From contig DAHUZG010000004.1 of the NCBI GenBank assembly GCA_027306715.1, positions 1 through 10,893 of the forward strand: DNA of 10,893 nucleotides. Direction: 5' to 3'. The translations under genes were made by a program, and so were the position numbers. Origin of the DNA: Acidimicrobiaceae bacterium. GTDB lineage: Bacteria; Actinomycetota; Acidimicrobiia; Acidimicrobiales; Bog-793. Every line of letters begins with the position of its first letter. The first letter of the stretch is position 1. Under the pieces are notes generated by a model. It ran no database searches, had not been told where the DNA came from, and saw only the letters and a list, made by a program, of their open reading frames with translations. Of this stretch, positions 1-4,817 are shown piece by piece.

Positions 1-33
1 GAGCAGGCTGGCTGAGGCGATGTTGGCGATCAC
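1..33 (-). CDS. comM: 5' end of a gene running off the left edge, possibly comM (YifB family Mg-chelatase-like ATPase)
   Basis: Only 11 codons are visible, reading VIANIASASLL from a GTG at 33-31. A GGGAG Shine-Dalgarno-like stretch sits 5 nt upstream of the GTG (plus strand 39-43). The N-terminus resembles the opening of actinobacterial ComM/YifB proteins, which begin with a short A-S-A-x-L-x-G-type strand before the conserved GLP segment. In mycobacteria comM lies directly downstream of yraN on the same strand, and here the gene sits just beyond the yraN end of the same cluster. ComM is a hexameric AAA+ helicase involved in natural transformation and branch migration. The family call rests on 11 residues plus synteny, so it is an inference. 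A different gene, or no gene, is possible. Confidence 0.35.
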   Translation of the reverse strand, partial: MIANIASASLL

Positions 34-162
34 GTCGGCTCCCTCGGGCGGGCGCCGTCGACCGCGGCGCCGTGACGGTGCGTCGGGGTGCTCGAGGCGA
101 CCCGATGAGGGGGATGCCGGCGAGGCGCTCGCCGGTGGGCGGGCGCCGGGTGGGCGCTTGCC

Positions 163-168
163 AGGGTA
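163..168 (-). promoter_or_regulatory. possible -10 element for the left-edge minus-strand gene
   Basis: The minus strand reads TACCCT, which fits the actinobacterial TANNNT -10 pattern. It lies about 130 nt upstream of the GTG at 33. No TTGAC-like -35 is recognisable at 16-19 nt spacing, so this is a weak call based on one hexamer in an otherwise TA-poor region. Confidence 0.2.
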
Positions 169-222
169 GACAGACGCTGCCCGCCTCGAGCCCAGAGGGC
201 GGGAGGCGCGACGGTAGGCACC

Positions 223-264
223 GGCGAGCCGCTGCGGCCGGCGAGCCGCTGCGGCCGGCGAGCC
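223..264. repeat. 17-bp tandem repeat, about 2.5 copies
   Basis: The unit ggcgagccgctgcggcc occurs perfectly at 223-239 and 240-256, followed by its first 8 bases at 257-264. It sits in the 253-nt divergent spacer between the left-edge minus-strand gene and the plus-strand gene at 287, ending 10 nt before that gene's putative -10. It has no coding role that I can see. The rest of 34-286 is GC-rich sequence without a convincing gene. Confidence 0.85.
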
Positions 265-274
265 CGGACGCAGC

Positions 275-280
275 GATACT
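275..280 (+). promoter_or_regulatory. putative -10 element, leaderless start
   Basis: The hexamer GATACT matches TATAAT at 4 of 6 positions. Its last base is 6 nt before the GTG at 287, the spacing expected when transcription starts at or very near the start codon. There is no Shine-Dalgarno sequence ahead of 287. Leaderless mRNAs are common in Actinobacteria. No -35 box is obvious. Confidence 0.4.
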
Positions 281-286
281 GGCGAC

Positions 287-628
287 GTGACCTCCCGCCG
301 CAGGCGACCTTCGGCCGGGCGCGGCCGCCGGGCGTCGCCGGCGAGGGGCGCGCCGGCGCGCCCGGACGAGGACGGCGGCAGGAGCCCCGGCGGCTACCTC
401 GGCGCCAGCCGCTGGCCCCTGGTCACCGACCCGCTCACCGGCACGCTCGCCGAGGAGCGGGCGATCCAGCCCTACCAGGCACTCAAGTTCTACCGCTGCC
501 CCGGCTGCAACCAGCAGGTCGCCCCCGGCATCGGCCACGTCGTCGTGGTCCCGCTCAGCGAACCGGGAGAGCGACGCCACTGGCATCGCGCCTGCTGGAG
601 CCGGCGCGATCGACGTCCGGGCCGCTGA
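287..628 (+). CDS. small actinobacterial Cys/His (probable zinc-binding) protein
   Basis: A 113-residue protein. Residues 1-35 are basic, disordered and rich in Arg, Gly, Ala and Pro. Residues 68-104 are the recognisable part: a YRCPGC motif (C71, C74), a short GHVVVVP strand around 84-89, and RRHWHRACW (H98, H100, C103). This pattern of CxxC then HxHxxC looks like a treble-clef or zinc-ribbon-like metal site. It matches a small conserved actinobacterial family often labelled, without good reason, as 'ATP/GTP-binding protein'; no P-loop is present here. Its biochemical role is unknown. The GTG start follows a putative -10 by 6 nt and has no Shine-Dalgarno, suggesting a leaderless transcript. 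An 11-bp duplication overlaps the stop codon. The next gene is co-directional, about 160 nt downstream, with its own likely promoter. Confidence 0.75.
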   Translation: MTSRRRRPSAGRGRRASPARGAPARPDEDGGRSPGGYLGASRWPLVTDPLTGTLAEERAIQPYQALKFYRCPGCNQQVAPGIGHVVVVPLSEPGERRHWHRACWSRRDRRPGR

Positions 629-640
629 CGGGCCGCTGAC
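619..640. repeat. 11-bp perfect tandem duplication across a stop codon
   Basis: gggccgctgac is present at 619-629 and again at 630-640. The first copy contains the TGA stop (626-628) of the preceding gene. The second copy is out of frame with it. Confidence 0.85.
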
Positions 641-663
641 GCCGGCGCCGGCGCCGGCGCCGG
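641..663. repeat. hexanucleotide gccggc run, about 3.8 copies
   Basis: gccggc repeats perfectly from 641 to 663, directly after the 11-bp duplication. The unit is self-complementary, so the transcript could fold into GC hairpins and might act as a weak terminator or mRNA end for the upstream gene. No T-run follows. Confidence 0.8.
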
Positions 664-742
664 ATCCCACGCCGGCGCGAGCCCCTCTGCTCGCCTGCAG
701 GTCGGACCCGGGTCGCTCCGGCCGGCTGATCCAGCCCTCCGC

Positions 743-748
743 TAGCCT
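743..748 (+). promoter_or_regulatory. putative -10 element for the DUF2510 membrane protein gene
   Basis: TAGCCT fits TANNNT and lies in the only TA-containing part of the spacer. It would put the transcription start near 755 and leave a leader of about 37 nt with a GAGGAG Shine-Dalgarno at 781-786. No clear -35 hexamer is seen. Confidence 0.4.
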
Positions 749-791
749 GGCTGTACGCGCCGCCCCGGGCGCGGTGTGCCGAGGAGCCTTC

Positions 792-1463
792 GTGAACTCC
801 ATCGCGGCAGTGACGATGACCCCCGACGAGCGGGTCGTGGCCGTGCTGCTCGCCGCGCTCTTCGGCTGGTTCGGCTGGCGCATGTCGCGCACCTTCCGAG
901 CCGCCAGCGGTGTCACCCCCTGGCACCTGCCGTCGGGCATCTGGGCGGCGATCTGCTTCATGTTCAACGTCCTCGGGCTGCTGCTCGTCCTGATCGCCCA
1001 GTTCACGACCCGCGGCGCGCTCGGAGGCCCGTCCCCCCAGCGCGGGCCGGCATGGATTCCCTTCGGGAGGCCACGAGGTCTCGGCGGGAGCCCCCTCGGT
1101 GCTTCCGGCGGCACGGGGCTGGCACCGCGCCAGCGGTCGGGCTCGGGCAGGTCCTGGCCTGGGGTGGGCCCGGGCGAGCCGAGGGGGCCAGCGCCCGACA
1201 CGCCGGGGCGCCCCGGCGCCACTGACGGCCGGCCGCAGCACCCCGACAGCAGGCCGCTCGACGCCGGCGCGCTGGCGCCCGATCCCACCCTCGAGGCCCC
1301 GCCGAGGCGCTTTCCCCCGCCACTTCCCGAGCCCGACGGACGTTCCGCCCTGTTCGGCTGGTACCCCGATGTCACCGGCCGACACGAGCGGCGCTACTAC
1401 GACGGGCGGGACTGGACGGCGTTCGTCCACGACGGCGAGGTCTCCAGCACCGATCCGCTCTGA
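792..1463 (+). CDS. two-pass membrane protein with C-terminal DUF2510 module
   Basis: The GTG at 792 is preceded by GAGGAG (781-786) at 5-nt spacing, so I prefer it over the in-frame GTG at 774, which has no ribosome site. The 223-residue product has two hydrophobic segments, about residues 14-30 and 49-71, joined by a short loop with a basic stretch. Residues 72-185 form a long Gly/Pro/Arg-rich, low-complexity linker. At about 188-213 a DUF2510 motif appears: FGWYPDVTGRHERRYYDG followed by DWTAFVHDG. DUF2510 is a short actinobacterial module with conserved Trp/Tyr and Gly, commonly attached to membrane anchors; its ligand is not established. The gene converges on yraN. Exact role unknown. 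A near-perfect 25/26-bp tandem duplication covers its stop codon. Confidence 0.75.
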   Translation: MNSIAAVTMTPDERVVAVLLAALFGWFGWRMSRTFRAASGVTPWHLPSGIWAAICFMFNVLGLLLVLIAQFTTRGALGGPSPQRGPAWIPFGRPRGLGGSPLGASGGTGLAPRQRSGSGRSWPGVGPGEPRGPAPDTPGRPGATDGRPQHPDSRPLDAGALAPDPTLEAPPRRFPPPLPEPDGRSALFGWYPDVTGRHERRYYDGRDWTAFVHDGEVSSTDPL

Positions 1464-1499
1464 CGGCGACAGCACCGAACCCGCTCTGACGGCGACAGC
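1446..1499. repeat. 25/26-bp tandem duplication across a stop codon
   Basis: The 19-bp core ccgctctgacggcgacagc occurs at 1455-1473 and 1481-1499. The flanking agcaccga is also duplicated (1446-1453 and 1471-1478), giving a nearly perfect direct duplication with a 1-nt length difference. The TGA stop of the DUF2510 gene (1461-1463) is inside the first copy. Confidence 0.85.
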
Positions 1500-1519
1500 G
1501 CCGGCCGCAGCCGCCGGCG
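1499..1519. terminator. possible bidirectional hairpin between convergent genes
   Basis: CGCCGGC at 1499-1505 can pair with GCCGGCG at 1513-1519 around a 7-nt loop. It lies in the 71-nt gap between the ends of the convergent DUF2510 and yraN genes, where a shared terminator would be expected. There is no T-run on either side, so it is at best a GC-hairpin-type terminator. Confidence 0.4.
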
Positions 1520-1534
1520 GCATCACGGGGCGGC

Positions 1535-2053
1535 TCAGAACGCCGCTTCGATCACCTCCACCTCGCCGGCGAGCACGCTCACCACGTCGAAGCGCACGGC
1601 CGCGGCCGTGAGTGCGTGCTCGGCGAGGAAGCGGGCGGCCAGCCGGCGCAGGCGGCGCCGCTTGGCCGGACCGACGGCCTCGGCCGGGACGCCGAAGGCC
1701 GCCGAGGTGCGCGCCTTCACCTCGCCGACGACGACGAGGCTGCCGCGTCGGCAGACGAGGTCGATCTCGCCGAGGTCGCAGCGCCAGTTCCGGGCGAGGA
1801 TCTCGAACCCGCCCGCCACGTACCACGAGACGGCCAGGTCCTCGCCACGCCGACCGAGGGCGATCGCCGGCGACCCCGCCGGCAGCGGGCCCTGCGGCGA
1901 GCGGACCTGCGGCGAGCGGACCTGCGGCGACAGGCCCGGGCGGGACCGGGACCGGGACAGGGATGGTGGCGGGGAGGTCGTGGAGGGCGCTCGCCGGGTC
2001 GGCGGCTCCCGCCGGCCAGCCGGCTCGCCCGAAGGCGTGCCCGGTGCGCTCAG
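1535..2053 (-). CDS. yraN: YraN family (UPF0102) endonuclease-like protein, start uncertain
   Basis: The conserved domain spans about 1535-1860. ALGRRGEDLA is followed by ILARNWR, then GEIDLV and VVGEVKARTS. The Glu, Asp and E-x-K residues form the PD-(D/E)xK nuclease-like core of UPF0102. The cellular role is poorly defined; the family is usually next to comM and dprA. Family members are about 115-120 residues. The only in-frame ATG/GTG/TTG upstream is a GTG at 2146, deep inside DUF2469 (97-nt overlap), with no ribosome site. Two CTG codons are better placed. The one at 2053 overlaps the DUF2469 stop as CTGA just after an AAGGAG (172 residues, with a Ser/Pro/Arg-rich leader). The one at 1885 gives 116 residues, ideal for the family. 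I give the outer CTG as the boundary; the true start is unresolved. Confidence 0.75.
   Translation of the reverse strand: MSAPGTPSGEPAGRREPPTRRAPSTTSPPPSLSRSRSRPGLSPQVRSPQVRSPQGPLPAGSPAIALGRRGEDLAVSWYVAGGFEILARNWRCDLGEIDLVCRRGSLVVVGEVKARTSAAFGVPAEAVGPAKRRRLRRLAARFLAEHALTAAAVRFDVVSVLAGEVEVIEAAF
1891..1931. repeat. 15-bp tandem repeat, about 2.7 copies
   Basis: cctgcggcgagcgga is present perfectly at 1891-1905 and 1906-1920, followed by a partial copy at 1921-1931. In the yraN frame it encodes the repeated pentapeptide RSPQV/RSPQG just before the conserved domain. Given the uncertain yraN start it may be non-coding. Confidence 0.85.
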
Positions 2054-2346
2054 AGCTCCTTCTCGGGGAGCGCCTCGACGTTCACGTCCTTGAAGGTGAC
2101 GACGTTCACCGACGAGACGAAACGAGCCGGCCGGTACATGTCCCACACCCAGGCGTCGCCGAGCTCGACCTGGAAGTAGGTCGTCCCGCCCTGCTCGTGC
2201 GGGGTGACGGTGACGTCGTTGGCGAGGTAGAAGCGGCGCTCGGTCTCGACGACGTAGTGGAACATCGGGAGCACGGCGCGGTACTCCTGGTAGAGGGCCA
2301 GCTCGATCTCCGCCTCGAACTGGTCGAGATCCTCTTCGGCGCTCAC
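2050..2346 (-). CDS. DUF2469 family protein
   Basis: The 98-residue product is the full usual length of the actinobacterial DUF2469 family (Rv2901c-like). Signature stretches are clear: an acidic amphipathic start (EEDLDQFEAEIELALYQEYR), VVETERRFYLAN at 32-43, DAWVWDMYRPARFV at 64-77, and VVTFKDVN at 82-89. No catalytic residues are established for the family and the function is unknown; it is probably cytoplasmic. The GTG start has a GAGG 8 nt upstream. In mycobacteria lepB and rnhB separate it from rplS, whereas here it follows rplS by only 89 nt. No TANNNT promoter is visible in that gap, so it may depend on read-through from the rplS operon. Confidence 0.93.
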   Translation of the reverse strand: MSAEEDLDQFEAEIELALYQEYRAVLPMFHYVVETERRFYLANDVTVTPHEQGGTTYFQVELGDAWVWDMYRPARFVSSVNVVTFKDVNVEALPEKEL

Positions 2347-2406
2347 GCTCGCTGCCTCATTGCCGGCACTCCGATCGACGTCGGGACGAACAGCGCATCA
2401 TCGCAC

Positions 2407-2427
2407 CCCCGCTTCGACAAAGCGGGG
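2407..2427 (-). terminator. hairpin downstream of rplS
   Basis: CCCCGCTT (2407-2414) pairs perfectly with AAGCGGGG (2420-2427) around a 5-nt loop, starting 8 nt past the rplS stop codon. The following bases (GTGCGATG on the minus strand) are not U-rich, so it is not a classic intrinsic terminator. It could be a weak terminator, an attenuator limiting DUF2469/yraN expression, or an RNA-stabilising 3' end. Confidence 0.5.
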
Positions 2428-2435
2428 ACCCGACC

Positions 2436-2786
2436 TCAGCGAACTGCCCGCCGCTCCTTGATCTTCGCCGCCCGCCCAACCCGGTCACGCAGGTAGTACA
2501 GCTTGGCGCGACGGACGTCACCCTCGGTGACGAGCTCCATCCGGGCGATGATCGGCGAGTGGACGGGGAAGGTCCGCTCGACGCCCACGCCGAAGCTCAC
2601 CTTCCGCACGGTGAAGGTCTCTCGCGCTCCCGAGCCCTGGCGGCGGATGACGGCGCCCTGGAAGACCTGGACCCGCTCCCGGTTGCCTTCGACCACGCGG
2701 ACGTGAACCCGCAGGGTGTCCCCGGGTCGGAAGTCGGGAACGTCGTCGCGCAGCTGGTCCTGATCGATGAGGTCGGTGGGGTTCAT
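2436..2786 (-). CDS. rplS: 50S ribosomal protein bL19
   Basis: The 116-residue length is normal for bL19. Diagnostic segments are visible: FRPGDTLRVHVRVVEG (19-34), RVQVFQGAVIRRQG (38-51), ETFTVRKVSFGVGVERTFPVHSP (56-78) and RRAKLYYLRDRVGRAAKIKE (92-111). bL19 lies at the 30S/50S interface of the ribosome. The ATG start overlaps the trmD stop as ATGA, so translation is probably coupled. An AGGAG lies about 11 nt upstream inside trmD. It is the last gene of the ffh-rplS run and is followed by a hairpin. Confidence 0.98.
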   Translation of the reverse strand: MNPTDLIDQDQLRDDVPDFRPGDTLRVHVRVVEGNRERVQVFQGAVIRRQGSGARETFTVRKVSFGVGVERTFPVHSPIIARMELVTEGDVRRAKLYYLRDRVGRAAKIKERRAVR

Positions 2787-3616
2787 CGCGGGTCACGCTC
2801 CTGACGGGGGGCCGGAACCGGTGCAGCGGCCGGTGCGGCGCTCTGCTCGGGAACCGTCACAGGATAGCCGTGCTCGACGAGCAGCTGCACCTCATCGGGG
2901 CGGAGCCCTCCGCGCCGCTCGATGAGGTCGGGGCGACGGGCGACGGTACGCCGGAGCGAGTCGGCCAGCCGCCACCGTGCCACGGCGCCGTGGTCGCCGC
3001 CACGCAGCACGGCGGGCACCTCCCAGCCGCGGAAGTCGGCGGGCCGGGTGTACTGGGCATGCTCGAGCAACCCGTCGGAGAAGCTCTCCTCGGCGCTCGA
3101 GACCTCGTTGCCGAGCGCCCCGGGCAGCAGTCGGACCGCCGCCTCGGCGACGACCAGCGCCGCCAGCTCGCCGCCTGCCAGGACGTAGTCGCCGACGGAC
3201 AGCTCACCGTCGCAAAGGTGCTCGGCGATGCGCTCGTCGACCCCCTCGTAGCGCCCGCAGAGCAGGGAGAAGCCGCCGCTCGACGCCAGCTCGGCGGCAA
3301 GGGCCTGGTCAAGACGGCGTCCACCGGGGCTCATCAGGTAGAGCGGGCGGACCGGGGCCAGCTGCTCGACAGCGGCGAACACCGGCTCGGGGGCGAGCAC
3401 CATCCCCGGTCCCCCGCCGAACGGGGTGTCGTCGACGCCTCGATGGGGCGCCCGGGCAGCGAGGCGCAGGTCGTGGACCGTCACGTGTGCCACGCCGGCT
3501 CGAAGGGCGCGCCCGAGGACGCTGACGTCGAGGTAGCACTGCACCGCCGCGGGGAACAACGTCAGGATCTCGATGCCGAGGGCGGAGGGTGCGCCCCGGT
3601 CCACGCTCCCGCTCAC
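2783..3616 (-). CDS. trmD: tRNA (guanine-N1-)-methyltransferase TrmD
   Basis: TrmD transfers a methyl group from S-adenosylmethionine to N1 of G37 in tRNAs with a G36-G37 sequence, preventing +1 frameshifting. The 277-residue protein shows the whole SPOUT fold. There is an N-terminal IEILTLFP strand (16-22), HRGVDDTPFGGGPGMVL (58-74), and the knot segments LLCGRYEGVDERI (118-130) and LSVGDYVLAGGELA (139-152). These are followed by GALGNE (166-171), the SDGLLEHAQYTRP segment (180-192) whose D181 matches the general-base Asp, and VPAVLRGGDHGAVARWR (200-216). The last 20 residues are an Ala/Pro-rich tail. The GTG start overlaps the rimM stop (GTGA) and the stop overlaps rplS (ATGA), a tightly coupled rimM-trmD-rplS block as in most bacteria. 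Confidence 0.98.
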   Translation of the reverse strand: MSGSVDRGAPSALGIEILTLFPAAVQCYLDVSVLGRALRAGVAHVTVHDLRLAARAPHRGVDDTPFGGGPGMVLAPEPVFAAVEQLAPVRPLYLMSPGGRRLDQALAAELASSGGFSLLCGRYEGVDERIAEHLCDGELSVGDYVLAGGELAALVVAEAAVRLLPGALGNEVSSAEESFSDGLLEHAQYTRPADFRGWEVPAVLRGGDHGAVARWRLADSLRRTVARRPDLIERRGGLRPDEVQLLVEHGYPVTVPEQSAAPAAAPVPAPRQERDPR

Positions 3617-4086
3617 TCGATCAGGCCATCGGGCGGATCGACCACGAGGCGCCCCGGCGTGCGCTCGACGACGAAACGGAGCGGCACGAGATGCCGGCGG
3701 TCGAGGACCAGCAGGTCACTGGCGGGGTTGGCCTCGATCGAGGTGACCCGCCCGAGCGCTCGCCCGGTCGTGTCGACGACGTCGCTGCCGATCAGCTCGT
3801 GGACGAACCAGTCCTCGGGCCCGGCCTCGAGCGGCGCCGCGTGAAGGACGCTGCCGCGCAGCGCCTCTGCCGCCTCGCGATCGTCCACGCCGGCGAAGGT
3901 GACGAGGAAGCGGCCCTGATGCGGGCGCGAGGCGAGCACCTCGAGCTGGCGGTCCGTGGTCGCCCCTGGCGGAGTTGTCGTCAGCACGCTCCCGGGCGCC
4001 AGGCGCTCGAGCCGGTTCGTCACGAGGTCGACGACGCACTCGCCGCGAAGCCCGTGGGCGCGGGCGACGTGCCCGACCTCGAGCAG
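3613..4086 (-). CDS. rimM: 16S rRNA processing protein RimM, apparently with a CTG start
   Basis: RimM binds ribosomal protein uS19 and promotes late 30S maturation at the head domain. From the CTG at 4086 the product has 157 residues, close to family length. The N-terminal domain begins LEVGHVARAHGLRGE (residues 2-16), the hallmark RimM motif. The PRC-barrel covers about 92-157: DWFVHELIGSDVVD, GRALGRVTSI, then LVPL and VVDPPDGLIE. The first in-frame ATG/GTG/TTG is the GTG at 4023; using it would delete the whole conserved N-terminal motif. From the in-frame stop at 4297-4299 down to 4023 there is no canonical start. A CTG at 4084-4086 sits exactly where the family normally begins, but its ribosome site is weak. 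A sequencing error or frameshift is the alternative. The stop overlaps the trmD start. Confidence 0.92.
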   Translation of the reverse strand: MLEVGHVARAHGLRGECVVDLVTNRLERLAPGSVLTTTPPGATTDRQLEVLASRPHQGRFLVTFAGVDDREAAEALRGSVLHAAPLEAGPEDWFVHELIGSDVVDTTGRALGRVTSIEANPASDLLVLDRRHLVPLRFVVERTPGRLVVDPPDGLIE

Positions 4087-4156
4087 CCGCCCCGAATCGG
4101 CCGGCGCCGGTTGAGCGGCGCCGGGGCGGGCCGGGTCCGGCCCCGAGGGCCCCGGA

Positions 4157-4810
4157 TCAGTCGACGATGTCGACGACCGCTTCTCCGCCTTCGCTCGCCG
4201 CCGCCGCCCGGACCACGGTCCGGAGCGCCTGGGCGACCCGGCCCCGGCGGCCGATGATCCGTCCCATATCGCCCGGAGCGACGTGCAACGAGAGCTTCAC
4301 GCCAGAGCGCGCCGGCGAGACGTCGACGAAGACCGACTCCGGGTCGTCGACGATCGAACGGGCGATGTGCTCGAGCACGGCCTTTGCCGCACCACCTTCG
4401 GCACGGTTGCCCGCCGTCTCGGCGGCGGCGGTGCCGCCGGCGGGCGGGCGCCGGCTCGTGGCAGCGCCGCGGGCCTCTCCACCCTCGTCGTCGTCCTCGT
4501 CGTCGTCCTCGTCGTCGTCCTCGTCGGCGTCCTCGTCCTCGTCCTCGTCGTCGCCCTCGTCGTCGTCCTCGTCGTCGTCCTCGTCGTCCTCGTCGTCCTC
4601 GTCGTCCTCGCCCTCGTCCTCGTCGTCCTCGTCCTCGTCGTCGTCGTCCTCGTCGAGCTCGGACTCGTCGAGCTCGGACTCGTCGAGCTCGTCGTCGAGC
4701 TCGGAGTCGTCGAGCTCGGACTCGTCGAGCTCGGCGTCAGCCGCGCCCGGCTGAGCGAACGCCCGCTGCTCGAACGCCGGGCCGTTGGTCATGAACGGGC
4801 TCTCGCTCAT
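4157..4810 (-). CDS. khpA: KhpA-type KH-domain RNA-binding protein with long acidic N-terminal extension
   Basis: The last 76 residues (142-217 of 217) are a complete type-II KH domain as in KhpA. They contain AKAVLEHIARSIVDDPESV, then LSLHVAPGDMGRIIGRRGRVAQALRTVVRAAA, and end in EAVVDIVD. The RNA-binding GxxG loop is G187-R-R-G190. KhpA proteins bind RNA, often with KhpB, and normally have only about 75-80 residues. Here 141 extra residues precede the domain: a short neutral leader (1-26), SELDE/SELDD pentapeptide repeats (27-54), an almost pure Asp/Glu block (55-109) and an Ala/Gly/Arg linker. The start is the ATG at 4810, 7 nt after the rpsP stop; an in-frame ATG at 4792 is the alternative. 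The position between rpsP and rimM is the standard one. The stop is 70 nt before the rimM CTG. Confidence 0.93.
   Translation of the reverse strand: MSESPFMTNGPAFEQRAFAQPGAADAELDESELDDSELDDELDESELDESELDEDDDDEDEDDEDEGEDDEDDEDDEDDDEDDDEGDDEDEDEDADEDDDEDDDEDDDEGGEARGAATSRRPPAGGTAAAETAGNRAEGGAAKAVLEHIARSIVDDPESVFVDVSPARSGVKLSLHVAPGDMGRIIGRRGRVAQALRTVVRAAAASEGGEAVVDIVD
4484..4732 (-). repeat. degenerate GAC/GAG codon repeat encoding the acidic tract
   Basis: The minus strand is a run of GAC and GAG codons, with a 15-bp period (GAG CTC GAC GAG/GAC TCC) at its 5' part. It encodes residues 27-109 of the KH protein. By my count 70 of 83 residues are Asp or Glu, with no basic residue. Antisense it reads as a poly-Ser or poly-Arg stretch, which is not a gene. 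Confidence 0.9.
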
Positions 4811-4817
4811 CGGTCGA

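Noticed and set aside
72..290. Short plus-strand frame ending at 290, and the minus-strand frame 30-221
   Set aside because: Low-complexity Arg/Ala/Pro translations without motif or ribosome site; treated as spacer.
555..1826. 423-codon minus-strand frame crossing the two plus-strand genes and yraN
   Set aside because: Arg/Gly/Pro-rich with no domain, and it overlaps three better supported genes, including the YraN domain in another frame.
3613..4023. RimM starting at the GTG at 4023
   Set aside because: This removes the highly conserved GHVARAHGLRGE segment encoded immediately upstream in the same frame.
3975..4754. Plus-strand frame with a poly-Ser tract, and a neighbouring poly-Arg frame
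   Set aside because: These are the antisense readings of the GAC/GAG acidic tract of the KH protein.
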